NCBI GenBank assembly: GCA_015490875.1
Contig: WFWZ01000378.1
Location: 1 to 35,431 of the forward strand
DNA length: 35,431 nt
Origin: Planctomycetaceae bacterium
GTDB lineage: Bacteria; Planctomycetota; Planctomycetia; Pirellulales; Pirellulaceae
Reading direction: 5' to 3'
The position numbers and the translations under genes were made by a program. The first letter of the stretch is position 1, and every line of letters begins with the position of its first letter. Below the pieces are notes generated by a model, which was not told the origin of the DNA, did not search any database, and saw only the letters and a program-made list of their open reading frames with translations. This document shows positions 25,685-33,567 of this stretch, one piece after another.

Positions 25685-28561
25685 TTACGGATTGATCTGT
25701 GCCCTCCAAAATCTCCCGCGCATGCCGTTCTTTTCGCAATAGTAGGCTCCATGCGTCGTGCCGATGACCGCCTTTTCGGGGTCGGTCGGATGCGCCAAAG
25801 CCTTGAGAACGTATTCGTCTTTGGCCATTGGGGGAAAGTGAGCGTCGAACGGCCTCTTCATGTAGAACATGCGCCCGGTGTTCGCGTCGACATTCCACAT
25901 CTTGCAGGCATACATCATGTGCTGGCGAACGCTCTGATATTCCATATCGAACGCGGTCACCGGCTGATCGTACAGCGTCTCTTGCGCCTTGCTCACGGCG
26001 TACGCTTCGGGCGCGTACATTTGCAGGAATCGGCTGCCCCCGTTGACCGTCTCATAAATGCCGCGCGTCGTCGCAATGTAGAACCAGCGGTATTTGTCAC
26101 GTAATTGAAACCGCATATCGAGCACCGGCGCCGGTACGCCCATGGCCACACAGCGTTTTTGATCCAGATCCCAAACATAGACAGAGGATTCACCTTGCGT
26201 TTTGTCGCCGCCGCTGATCAGGGAAGGACCTCCGGGCGATGTGACCGCAGTATACAGTTGTCGCCGCCGGTCTCTCGGACGGGCGTCGGGATTGAAGCAG
26301 ACGAACGAAATCCTTTTGCCATCGTGGCCCAGCAACGACCAGGATTTTCCGCGGTCCTCACTGACGTACAAGCCATTGCCTGCGATCACCATGCGATTCG
26401 TGTGTTTGTCGAGAGCCACGATCTCTCCGAGCATGACGTCCTCGGGCTGCGAGGAAAAGGTGACAGGGCAGGCCAGCCGCTGCCAGGAAGCGCCCCCATC
26501 CGCGGAATAGAGCAATTTACTTTCCCCGTTTTCCACCTCGGCACAATACCACTCATTCGCGTTGTTTGGGGCGACGGCCAAGGAGCGGATGACGCCGTCA
26601 GCTTTCTCTTCAGACTGACCGGGGTGCGGCGTCCACGTTTTCCCGAAGTCCCGGGAGATCCACAAGCCATGCATGGTGCGAGCAAGAATCGTATCGCCCT
26701 CGACATGGATCAGTCCCATAATCGCTCGGTCTGTCCATTCGATCTTGAGGGGGAGCGACTTGGGTTCCAAGGCCGGATCGAATTTGGACTGGAATTCAGT
26801 GCCGTCCAACCGCGCGGTCAGGTAGGGAGAGCCAATGGCCAGACTCGTTTCGAACCGGAAACCAACCCGACAGACCTTTGTTGTGGAACGGGACCGATCG
26901 TACAACTCATTCGCCTTATGCCAGTGCTTACCATCGTGAGAATAGTACGTGAAGAAGGTCCGACCTCGTCTTGCCAAACAGATCCAGGAAGGGTTGGCCG
27001 GTTCATCCTTGGTCGTCAGCGGATGCCCCATGTACTTTCCACCGGAAAAGTCGCGCTGGTGTGTTGGCGGGCAGAGTCCGTGAGTGGTCGTCGCAAAAAT
27101 GCCAAAGGGTGAACCGTGGACTGCCAGAGCGACATAGGCGCGGCGAGCGCCGTGTACCGTCACTTTGATCAAGGGCGGTTCCTGCGGCTCGATGGCAAGC
27201 GTCAATGCCTCGGCCAGGGAGCGGACATCGCTCTGGTGTTCGTAATACGTGTAATGCAAACCCGCAACCGTATCACCTGTCACCGGGGAAGCCACTGGCG
27301 GTGCGACCATTTCGATCAGCCGGGTGGGGCGTGAACGAGCCCGTTGGTCGAAAATGCTGCGCAACACCAGAGTGACGAGAGGATTCCGCACTTGGGTATC
27401 GAGCAATATGCTGTGTTGAAAACTCGTGGGTGCATTATGAGTTTCGAGGATTTCACCGGCATTCGATGCGTCCGCGATTTCGACGCGAGCCTCCACGTGC
27501 GGCGGGGATCCGTCGGCCATTTCCCAATGGATCAGCAACTGGTTACCGCATCGCCGCACGCGCATCTGGCTGATCTGGAAAGGATCGAACCGAGGCTGTT
27601 GCGGCTGGGTGAATCGATACGTATGCGGCTTGCCATCGGTCGGTACATTGTGGTCGGGGAGCAAATCTTCCTGCTGCGCATGGGTCACGACCTGGACATG
27701 GTCGGCGGGATGATCCTGGATACGCCACAACGCGACGTGGGAACTTGTGGGCTTGTGGGTTCGAACCGTCACGGTATTCAGACTGCGCCAACCTTTACCA
27801 TCGACCAGGCCGTACGAATGGCGACGATGGAATTCGTGCACTTGATTTCGCGTCGTTATCTGTTCGATGAATCCACCCAGTGAGGACAGGCCGCGCGAGA
27901 GAACCGGCAACTGGAAGGTCGCCATGTGATGCCACCGGTTGGCCTTCAAGTCCTTGATCCAAAGACCGAAATAGCTGATCTTTCGCGGGTTGTGCTCCGG
28001 TTTCCAGATCTTATAGACGATCGTGTACCATTCGTTCGGTTTCATCAGCGGAATGGGCCCGGAGGCCCCGCCGGTCGCCCCTTCGCCGCCGGTGGAACTA
28101 CTGAAGATGGTCGGTCCGGTGTACAGACACTGGACCTGTCCCTTCATGTGCCCTCTCCAAAAAGCATTGTTCAGAACGTTCTTCTGCCACGCGCCCTTCA
28201 TCACAATCCCTGAGTAAAAAGGGGCGCCGTTTTCATAACTCGTGTAGAGAAATGTAAAGTACGTACCGTTCGAAAACTTGGGGAAGCGGATATCCTCGAC
28301 GAAAGTCGCGACATACTCGCCCTTTTCGAGAGGCCCGCGGCCGTAGGACTGGGCGCGAGCGGCGAGTGGAAAAAGGGCCAGACCGAGGCCCATCGTGCCG
28401 ATGCCCAACAGCATGAAAGAGATCGCGAAATGCGTTCCTTTCGCGGGCGCCGAGTCGACCATCGTCCGAATCCCGGTGTCGCGGTGCCGAGCTGCCGGGC
28501 GGCACCCATCGGCGCGGCCGCCACTGGCCCGGGTCGCGATGAAACTCACGATATGACGCAT
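25685..28561 (-). CDS. Exported multidomain protein: DUF3472-like region plus Asp-box beta-propeller
   Basis: This 958-residue protein has a long basic n-region, a hydrophobic core (LLGIGTMGLGLALFPLAARAQ) and therefore probably a signal peptide; an internal ATG at residue 34 is an alternative start. The first 300 residues resemble DUF3472, with FTFLYTSYENGAPFYSGIV, GGEGATGGAS and FGLWIKDLK. A middle part carries a lectin-like or glucanase-like stretch (FFTYYSHDGKHWHKANELYD). The last 330 residues contain Asp-box blades (SRDFGKTW, SADGGASW, SEDRGKSW), as in sialidase and sortilin-like propellers. GGGAG lies 8 nt before ATG 28561. The helix-hairpin-helix gene ends 42 bp upstream, so the two are probably an operon. 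Carbohydrate binding is inferred; no catalytic residues were identified. Confidence 0.85.
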   Translation of the reverse strand: MRHIVSFIATRASGGRADGCRPAARHRDTGIRTMVDSAPAKGTHFAISFMLLGIGTMGLGLALFPLAARAQSYGRGPLEKGEYVATFVEDIRFPKFSNGTYFTFLYTSYENGAPFYSGIVMKGAWQKNVLNNAFWRGHMKGQVQCLYTGPTIFSSSTGGEGATGGASGPIPLMKPNEWYTIVYKIWKPEHNPRKISYFGLWIKDLKANRWHHMATFQLPVLSRGLSSLGGFIEQITTRNQVHEFHRRHSYGLVDGKGWRSLNTVTVRTHKPTSSHVALWRIQDHPADHVQVVTHAQQEDLLPDHNVPTDGKPHTYRFTQPQQPRFDPFQISQMRVRRCGNQLLIHWEMADGSPPHVEARVEIADASNAGEILETHNAPTSFQHSILLDTQVRNPLVTLVLRSIFDQRARSRPTRLIEMVAPPVASPVTGDTVAGLHYTYYEHQSDVRSLAEALTLAIEPQEPPLIKVTVHGARRAYVALAVHGSPFGIFATTTHGLCPPTHQRDFSGGKYMGHPLTTKDEPANPSWICLARRGRTFFTYYSHDGKHWHKANELYDRSRSTTKVCRVGFRFETSLAIGSPYLTARLDGTEFQSKFDPALEPKSLPLKIEWTDRAIMGLIHVEGDTILARTMHGLWISRDFGKTWTPHPGQSEEKADGVIRSLAVAPNNANEWYCAEVENGESKLLYSADGGASWQRLACPVTFSSQPEDVMLGEIVALDKHTNRMVIAGNGLYVSEDRGKSWSLLGHDGKRISFVCFNPDARPRDRRRQLYTAVTSPGGPSLISGGDKTQGESSVYVWDLDQKRCVAMGVPAPVLDMRFQLRDKYRWFYIATTRGIYETVNGGSRFLQMYAPEAYAVSKAQETLYDQPVTAFDMEYQSVRQHMMYACKMWNVDANTGRMFYMKRPFDAHFPPMAKDEYVLKALAHPTDPEKAVIGTTHGAYYCEKNGMRGRFWRAQINP

Positions 28562-28603
28562 GGGTACCGCTCCCGTGGATGAAATGTCTATCGGATGAAA
28601 TCT

Positions 28604-28900
28604 CTATCGCCCGGTCGACTCCGCTTCGAGTTTCTTTTTTCGCTCCGATGTGAATTCCCACCACGGCCTTCCCGGCTCGCCCGCCATGAATCGGACGGCG
28701 GAAATGAACACGTCGATCACACAAGGATCGTGACGAACTCCAGTCGTCTCGCATAACGCGTCATACATTTCGTAGGGATCTCTTCCCAGGAGATCCAGCG
28801 GCGACGAAACGCCAATCAATCGCAGGTTTGCCGAAATCGACGGACCGACATTGGGAATCTGCTGCAAGTGCGTGATTTCAGTTCTTCTAGAGGCTGTCAT
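28604..28900 (-). CDS. Cdd1-type helix-hairpin-helix protein
   Basis: This 98-residue protein matches my recollection of the Cdd1 (pathogenicity locus) family: IPNVGPSISANLRLIGVSS, then GRDPYEMYDALC, GVRHDPCVIDVFISAVRF and PWWEFTSERKK at the end. The first half forms a helix-hairpin-helix with the GP hairpin, which usually contacts DNA or protein non-specifically. The family's role is unknown. GGGGA lies about 8 nt before the ATG. It precedes the 958-residue exported protein gene by 42 bp on the same strand, an odd pairing of a cytosolic protein with an exported one. Confidence 0.85.
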   Translation of the reverse strand: MTASRRTEITHLQQIPNVGPSISANLRLIGVSSPLDLLGRDPYEMYDALCETTGVRHDPCVIDVFISAVRFMAGEPGRPWWEFTSERKKKLEAESTGR

Positions 28901-29110
28901 GGTTGATTTCCCCGATCGTTCACCGGCCTATCTCGGCTTCATTGGTGCGCTGCGAGACCATCGTACCACAGGACGGCGTGCCGCATGATGGTTTCACCGG
29001 AGCCGGGGGGCCTTGTCTGGTATGAGACGGGTTGCGGCAAGGACGCAAATGGAGGCGGCCGCCTGGACTCGCAACTTGTCTCAGTCCTCGTCCCGGGCGT
29101 CCAACTTTCT

Positions 29111-29132
29111 CGAAGGGCCACAGGGTCCTTCG
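29111..29132. repeat. Stable intergenic hairpin
   Basis: CGAAGGGCC (29111-29119) pairs with GGTCCTTCG (29124-29132) around the tetraloop ACAG. This gives nine pairs, one of them G-T. No T tract follows on either strand, so it is not an ordinary intrinsic terminator. It could be an RNA element or a REP-like unit; only one copy is seen in this window. Confidence 0.45.
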
Positions 29133-29413
29133 TAACCCATTGTTCTGCAAAATGTTACGCGATTTCGGCACCAGCATGCCAGGCTAGACCCCACTCGGGC
29201 TCGATCGAATATCCCCGTATTCGACACAAGGTATGCGTAACATGGCGGTGCGGACGCCGGGTTGGCCAGCTCGAACAACGTGGGGCGCAACTGGTGACTC
29301 TACATCCGCGAACCAGACCGATGGTCCCGCTTCACACGGGATAGTCATGCCTTCGTCAAGGTTTCGGCGAAGCACCGGCCCTTGGACCAAACGGACGGTA
29401 CACAGTGCCGGAA

Positions 29414-29442
29414 TTGGCCCGCCGCCGCGGTCAAGGTAGAAT
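29414..29442 (+). promoter_or_regulatory. Promoter of the toxin-antitoxin operon
   Basis: TTGGCC (29414-29419) and TAGAAT (29437-29442) are exactly 17 bp apart. The predicted transcription start, near 29449, would lie downstream of the first ATG (29445). This argues that the antitoxin actually begins at GTG 29502. Confidence 0.45.
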
Positions 29443-29501
29443 GAATGCTGAATGAAGAAACGTGGACCAAAGCATGGCGATGCATTTGGGAGAACCAACC
29501 A

Positions 29502-29741
29502 GTGGCAATCACACTCCCGCCCGACGTACAGCAAATGGTTGCGGCCATGTTGGCGAGCGGTCGATACGAAAGTGAAGAAGAGGTTTTGCGCGACGCTCTA
29601 CGAGCGCTGGTGGAACAGGACGAAGACTTGGACGCGGTCCGCGAGGCGCTCGCCGAATGGAAAGACGGGGATCCCGGTATGCCGCTCGCTGAGGCATTCG
29701 AGGCGATTCGTTCTCGCGCGGACGCCAAGGGCAGCACGTGA
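29502..29741 (+). CDS. ParD-type antitoxin
   Basis: A 79-residue protein from GTG 29502, preceded by GGGAG with 9-nt spacing. It starts VAITLPPDVQQMVAAMLASGR, a ribbon-helix-helix strand and helix typical of ParD/CC2985-like antitoxins, followed by YESEEEVLRDALRALVEQ and an acidic, more disordered C terminus that would wrap the toxin. The longer frame from 29445 adds residues that look non-native. The RHH part would bind the operon's own promoter to autoregulate. The stop overlaps the toxin ATG (TGATG). Confidence 0.85.
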   Translation: MAITLPPDVQQMVAAMLASGRYESEEEVLRDALRALVEQDEDLDAVREALAEWKDGDPGMPLAEAFEAIRSRADAKGST

Positions 29742-30088
29742 TGTACCGTGTAGTCCTCCAGCGGTTGGCTGTGGCGGATCTGCAGGAGGCTTACGAGTGG
29801 GCTGCGCGGCGGGCGCCCCGTACAGCGGAACGCTGGCTGAGGCGATTTGAAGAGGCGCTTCAAACTCTTGACCGGAATCCGCAGCGTTGTCCGCTTGCAA
29901 GAGAGCACGGGAAAGTCGAGGGCGAGTTGCGAGAATTCCTCTTTGGAAAGCCGCCTTCTGTGTTTCGCGTGGTGTTCACAATTGATCAAGATACGGTGCG
30001 TATTCTTCGTATTCGACGTGCTCAGCGACGGTTTCTGACGAAGCAGCAGATCGATCAGGCGATGGATCGGAGTGCCGAAACCGAATAG
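29741..30088 (+). CDS. RelE/ParE-superfamily toxin
   Basis: A 115-residue basic protein beginning YRVVLQRLAVADLQEAYEWAA, followed by ERWLRRFEEALQTLDRNPQRCPLA and FRVVFTIDQDTVRILRIRRAQRRF. This is the standard layout of ParE/RelE toxins: an N-terminal beta-strand and two helices, then a beta-sheet with a strand ending in R-x-x-R/A. It is translationally coupled to the antitoxin. By family, ParE poisons gyrase and RelE cleaves mRNA on the ribosome; which applies here cannot be told. The C terminus has about ten extra residues. Confidence 0.87.
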   Translation: MYRVVLQRLAVADLQEAYEWAARRAPRTAERWLRRFEEALQTLDRNPQRCPLAREHGKVEGELREFLFGKPPSVFRVVFTIDQDTVRILRIRRAQRRFLTKQQIDQAMDRSAETE

Positions 30089-30295
30089 GGCACATCGACC
30101 GGCTGGTGCATCACAGCGTCGTCATCGAACTCAACGTTCCGAGTTATCGACTCGAGACGGCCAAGCGTGCAACCCAGAAGACCAGCGAATCGGACTGACG
30201 GTCCCCGACCTATCAACCGGCCCGGGAATCCTAATTGTCGCCGAACAACGGCTGCCAGAATGCCTCACTGAACGCTGAGCCGCACCGTTCAGGGA

Positions 30296-30901
30296 TCACC
30301 CTCGAGCAACCGCCCAGGCGGCAGCGATCACCGCGAAAAAGTAGGCCACCACAATCGGAGTACGGCGCATCCATCGTCGCACCCGAGGCCGGCGGAAGAC
30401 GCGCGCAGGTATGGGGCCCAAACCTTGTCGTCGGAGATCGAACGAGTAGATGTGCATGACGGCGCTCGTAATCCAACCCGCAAGCAGAATGTAATGAGGT
30501 ACAAGGAGCGGCCACGCAAGCAGACTGGGAGACGGGTCTTTGCCCAATGCAGGCCAAACAAACCATCCATAAGCAAGCTGAACGCAGAATGCCCACAGTT
30601 CGGAAGCAATTGCTATCACGTAAGAACAAGCTAACGGCGGAGACGTGTCACGCGGTGCTGGCGAATACGGCTTACATGCAACACAGCCCAACTCCCAGAA
30701 CCGGAAGTTGACGTACAACTCCGAAGCAAGTATTGCAACGGCCCCCACGCACACGTAGGGCATAGGAAAGGGAGCGAATTCCGCCATCGAGTCGCGAATG
30801 GACCTTGCTGCTGCTACGAAAATTGCCCCATAAACAGTATAGTAACCCAATGGCCAAAGAATGTAGTCCACATAGTCCGTATAGTCCGGTCGAGAGCCCA
30901 T
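30296..30901 (-). CDS. Multi-spanning membrane protein, candidate RHS immunity protein
   Basis: This is an unrecognised protein of 201 residues from ATG 30901, chosen because CTCC (GGAG on the minus strand) lies 8 nt upstream of it but only 2 nt from the ATG at 30907. It has about five hydrophobic helices (for example VCVGAVAILASELYV, YVIAIASELWAF, LLVPHYILLAGWITSAV, IVVAYFFAVIAAAWAV). A basic segment (RRPRVRRWMRR) before the last helix suggests a cytoplasmic loop. It starts 66 bp downstream of the RHS gene on the same strand, the position where immunity genes follow polymorphic toxins. It is also more A+T-rich than the neighbours (30/60 GC in 30841-30900). Function is inferred from position only. 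Confidence 0.65.
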   Translation of the reverse strand: MGSRPDYTDYVDYILWPLGYYTVYGAIFVAAARSIRDSMAEFAPFPMPYVCVGAVAILASELYVNFRFWELGCVACKPYSPAPRDTSPPLACSYVIAIASELWAFCVQLAYGWFVWPALGKDPSPSLLAWPLLVPHYILLAGWITSAVMHIYSFDLRRQGLGPIPARVFRRPRVRRWMRRTPIVVAYFFAVIAAAWAVARG

Positions 30902-30967
30902 GATCATCGCTCCATAGGATCTCGGTTTGCCGCCATAGGCCCTTTTTGACGATTGCAGAATGCTGTT

Positions 30968-32740
30968 CTAATCTTCGGTCAGGGGCACGACAACGTAATA
31001 GTAGAGACCAGCGCCTGAGACTACAGCAGCTGCAGGATCTAGCACATTCGCCCCGAATTCATGTCGCTGGAAGGTCAGTAGCTGTTCCGGAGAGGCAGGC
31101 AGCAGACGGCCGGCTCTGAAATCGTATGCCCCGGGTCTGATTGTCACGTGCTGCCCACCCAGAGCCTTCAGTGTCCGAAACGGACCGTGGAATCGTACCA
31201 ATTGGAACTCGTCCAACGCTGCCCCTGATATTACTTTCGTTTGACTCGGGTCAAAGGGGGTCCAACGTCCAGTCCGAATGACTCGCAGTGGCGTTTTCAT
31301 CGGACCGTGCTTGAATGCCCAACCACCGGGTGCCGACGAATACGGAGATGCCCATAGCCGGCCTGTACCAGGCCGTGACGCATTCGCCTCGGAAAACCCG
31401 TAGTGATACAACACCTTGGGACGGCGATTGACAACTTCGCTTATCTTCTCGTAACACGACATTCCCGATTTTCCGCACGGCACCTTCTTGAGGACGAATG
31501 ACCCGGTTCGTCTCATCGCTGCCCCGGCAAGATCGCCACCGACATTTCCGACGCCGGCCCGAACGAAATTCTCTTTGAACGATCGATTCTCGCCTCCTGG
31601 CACATATGTTTCATACGCTGCATCGAGCGTCGTTCGAAGCGCAAGCTTCCCCGTGTAGATTGCCACTTTCGTGGCTATCCTCGCTTCGCTCGCACCAGGA
31701 ATCACACCAGCGGTTGACTCGATGACGAAGTTCCTGCCGAGTGACCGAGTGTAACTGAAACTCTTGTCTCCTGTAGCCTTTGCTATGCCGTATTCGATAG
31801 TCGTCTCAACGACCGATTCCGCAGCTTTCCACGCGAGGTACGTACCTATTGCCGCGAGCGTAGCACAAAAGAGGAACCTGCCAGAAGGGTCTGTAAGTAT
31901 AAGGGGGTCGTTGGAGACGTAAGCGTAGATATTGACGTCCCCACTGCCATAACCAGCAGGATCACGCGTGGCAAAGCAACCGACGTTCCAAAGGTAGACA
32001 CGCTGCCGAAACAGATGATATCGCTCCGGTTCCCACCGTTGCCCCGTGAAAAGCACCTCCCACCCGAAGCTACTCCCCGACTGCTCCACAAAGCCCGGCG
32101 TGAGGAATAACGGTTCGCCATAAGCCGTGTAGGCATACCGCTCCTGCACGTCGCCGTCTTCGTCCGTGACACTCGTCACGTTCCAGTTGCCGTCTTGCAG
32201 CGCGTAAAGCCGCTCGTCCAGCGTGCCGCTTCCGCTCGTGTCGCGGTCGCGGAGGACGCAGTCGTCGATATACCTGAGCCCCCACACGAATTGCCGGTTG
32301 GGACTCGTCGACGAGTCGACTCGCTCTTCCAAGACCTGCCACGCCGACGTGTAGTAGAAGTGACGGGTTTCTGTCAGAACGCCGGCCGAATAGTCCTTCC
32401 TCACCACGCGGAAGTTACGGCCGTCGTATTGGTTTTCTTCAGCCGTGCGGTTTGCCGCCGCGGCGACTGTGTTCTCGCGCCAGATCCGGTTCGAAGCTCG
32501 ATCGTAGCCGTACTTGATCCGGTCGACGTCCTTGGCGGCGCCGTAGTCGTACCAGTACGAGTCCTTGACTCGGCCGAATCGGTCCGATCGTGATTTGGAA
32601 TGGAAGGTGACCACGGCAACTCTTGGATACGCGGGATGAGTGGCGGCCTGCCCCGCGGACGGTTTTCTCAGTATAGCGGACGTCGGTGATTGGCGGCAAC
32701 GAGAATCGGGTGAGGTCGAGCGGCGGGACTGGTCTGCCAC
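30968..32740 (-). CDS. RHS-repeat tail protein with divergent C-terminal domain (5'-truncated)
   Basis: The first 55 residues look non-native and lack a ribosome-binding site. RHS sequence begins near DRFGRVKDSYWYDYG, close to nt 32580. YD-type motifs follow (YGYDRASNRIWREN, YTAYGEPLF), then the RHS core end ATRDPAGYGSGDVNIYAYVSNDP and DPSGR near residue 285. Full-length RHS proteins carry a shell of over 1000 residues upstream; here it is missing, so the gene is an orphan tail or a remnant. The last 300 residues are a helical linker and a C-terminal domain starting LYHYGFSEANAS with GRLWASPYSS. This faintly recalls HYD1-type ADP-ribosyltransferases, but the fit is uncertain. GC falls from 37/60 (32161-32220) to 28/60 (31741-31800) across the core/C-terminal boundary, as expected for an acquired toxin tip. 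Confidence 0.75.
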   Translation of the reverse strand: MADQSRRSTSPDSRCRQSPTSAILRKPSAGQAATHPAYPRVAVVTFHSKSRSDRFGRVKDSYWYDYGAAKDVDRIKYGYDRASNRIWRENTVAAAANRTAEENQYDGRNFRVVRKDYSAGVLTETRHFYYTSAWQVLEERVDSSTSPNRQFVWGLRYIDDCVLRDRDTSGSGTLDERLYALQDGNWNVTSVTDEDGDVQERYAYTAYGEPLFLTPGFVEQSGSSFGWEVLFTGQRWEPERYHLFRQRVYLWNVGCFATRDPAGYGSGDVNIYAYVSNDPLILTDPSGRFLFCATLAAIGTYLAWKAAESVVETTIEYGIAKATGDKSFSYTRSLGRNFVIESTAGVIPGASEARIATKVAIYTGKLALRTTLDAAYETYVPGGENRSFKENFVRAGVGNVGGDLAGAAMRRTGSFVLKKVPCGKSGMSCYEKISEVVNRRPKVLYHYGFSEANASRPGTGRLWASPYSSAPGGWAFKHGPMKTPLRVIRTGRWTPFDPSQTKVISGAALDEFQLVRFHGPFRTLKALGGQHVTIRPGAYDFRAGRLLPASPEQLLTFQRHEFGANVLDPAAAVVSGAGLYYYVVVPLTED

Positions 32741-32789
32741 CTTGATTACAAGGACGATCTTGGTGGCTGCGAAATGCCAGCTTCTGCGT

Positions 32790-33152
32790 TCAGATGCGTC
32801 GCTCCTCGCAGCCCCTGATCAGGCTGGAGAGCATCTTGACGATTGCTTCGAGCTGATCGCATAACCCCGCATGCGTCGTTGTGTCGATGAGTCCTCGGCG
32901 GCGAGCGAGTTCGAGCAGCGGAACGCACTCCTGCGCCGAACCGCGGGCGATGCCGAAAAAGTTCTTTCGGTCGGCTTTCGTGAAGCGGCCGTTGCCTTCG
33001 GCAATGTTGGCAGAGATGGAGAGCGAGGCACGGTTTAGTTGATCGACGAGAAAACCGTAACCTCGAGGAAACCCTTCCGTGATGTTGCAAACCGCCTCGG
33101 CGAAGTCGACAGCCTTTTGATAGACGTGGAGCTTCTCGAAGGCAAATGGCAC
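32790..33152 (-). CDS. Four-helix bundle (S23 / 23S rRNA-intervening-sequence type) protein
   Basis: GGAGG 7 nt upstream supports a GTG start at 33152, giving 120 residues (MPFAFEKLHVYQKAVDFAE). The pattern FEKLHVYQKAVDFAEAV, then RASLSISANIAEGNGR and FFGIARGSAQECVPLLELA, is that of the S23 four-helix-bundle family. The family was named for genes inside 23S rRNA intervening sequences, but it is also common as free-standing genes in planctomycetes and Bacteroidetes. Its function is unknown. No rRNA sequence surrounds it here. It lies 49 bp upstream of the RHS remnant and downstream of hairpin-rich DNA. Confidence 0.88.
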   Translation of the reverse strand: MPFAFEKLHVYQKAVDFAEAVCNITEGFPRGYGFLVDQLNRASLSISANIAEGNGRFTKADRKNFFGIARGSAQECVPLLELARRRGLIDTTTHAGLCDQLEAIVKMLSSLIRGCEERRI

Positions 33153-33193
33153 GGTGGGACCTCCGTGGGGCGACCAGTGCGTATCGGTTCGCA

Positions 33194-33246
33194 AAAGGAG
33201 AGAGGAGACCAGGCGTCCCGGTGGTCAAGGCTCTCCTCTCTCCTTT
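33194..33246. repeat. Purine/pyrimidine inverted repeat, 15 bp
   Basis: AAAGGAGAGAGGAGA (33194-33208) is an exact inverted copy of 33232-33246, with a 23-nt loop. One arm is all purine and the other all pyrimidine, so the pair could form a hairpin or a triplex-type structure. It lies about 40 bp upstream of the S23 start. Confidence 0.7.
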
Positions 33247-33378
33247 CGACTCTCTATTCCTGTGGAGCTTCGAACAGAAAGTAGAGAGTCGACCGCAGCC
33301 GAGAGGAGAAAGGGTGAGCTCTTCTCAACTGGATCGCCTTTCTCCTTTCTCCTCTCGACTGCTCTATTGCCGCGGAGC
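33232..33378. repeat. Imperfect direct repeat pair flanking an inverted copy
   Basis: 33232-33268 and 33341-33378 align over about 37 bp with few differences and one extra base (both end GGAGC). Between them, 33282-33291 is an inverted copy of 33247-33256, and 33300-33313 is an inverted copy of 33344-33357. The set looks like the worn relic of a short mobile or palindromic repeat family. Confidence 0.55.
33300..33357. repeat. 14-bp perfect inverted repeat
   Basis: CGAGAGGAGAAAGG (33300-33313) matches the reverse complement at 33344-33357 exactly, with a 30-nt loop. Confidence 0.7.
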
Positions 33379-33500
33379 GGCAATGGAGGCGGGGGGCGTC
33401 CGAAGTCGCCGCCATATCTGTTGGAAACAAAGGACTTACGAAAATGATGGATTCCGTTATCTGACACGAAATCTGACATTTGCGGTCGTTTTGTCTTGAG

Positions 33501-33520
33501 TGGAGGCAGTGCGGCCTCCA
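33501..33520. repeat. 7-bp hairpin
   Basis: TGGAGGC (33501-33507) and GCCTCCA (33514-33520) pair around AGTGCG. No T tract follows on either strand, so a terminator role is not supported. Confidence 0.35.
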
Positions 33521-33567
33521 ACCCTTCTCTTGTGACGACACTTGGTTTCTGACATACCGTCATGACA

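Larger units (their letters stand above)
28901..29501. other. Intergenic region between the Cdd1 gene and the toxin-antitoxin pair
   Basis: About 600 bp without a credible gene. The short open frames have no ribosome-binding sites and shadow-like compositions. It holds a strong hairpin at 29111-29132 and, at its right end, the promoter of the toxin-antitoxin pair. No tRNA, insertion sequence or attachment site could be recognised. Confidence 0.5.
33153..33567. other. Repeat-rich intergenic region upstream of the S23 gene
   Basis: About 415 bp without a credible gene. It contains purine/pyrimidine-rich inverted and direct repeats between 33194 and 33378, and a further 7-bp hairpin at 33501-33520. 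Frames open on the minus strand show no family likeness. Confidence 0.5.

Noticed and set aside
28985-29344. Possible gene of 119 codons in the gap before the toxin-antitoxin pair
   Set aside because: No ribosome-binding site, overlapping frames on the other strand, and no conserved pattern; the frame runs across the hairpin.
32790-33152. S23 family name suggesting a 23S rRNA intervening sequence
   Set aside because: No rRNA-like sequence flanks the gene; it is a free-standing member.
33194-33378. CRISPR array
   Set aside because: The repeats are inverted or imperfect, too few, and not regularly spaced; no Cas gene is present in the window.
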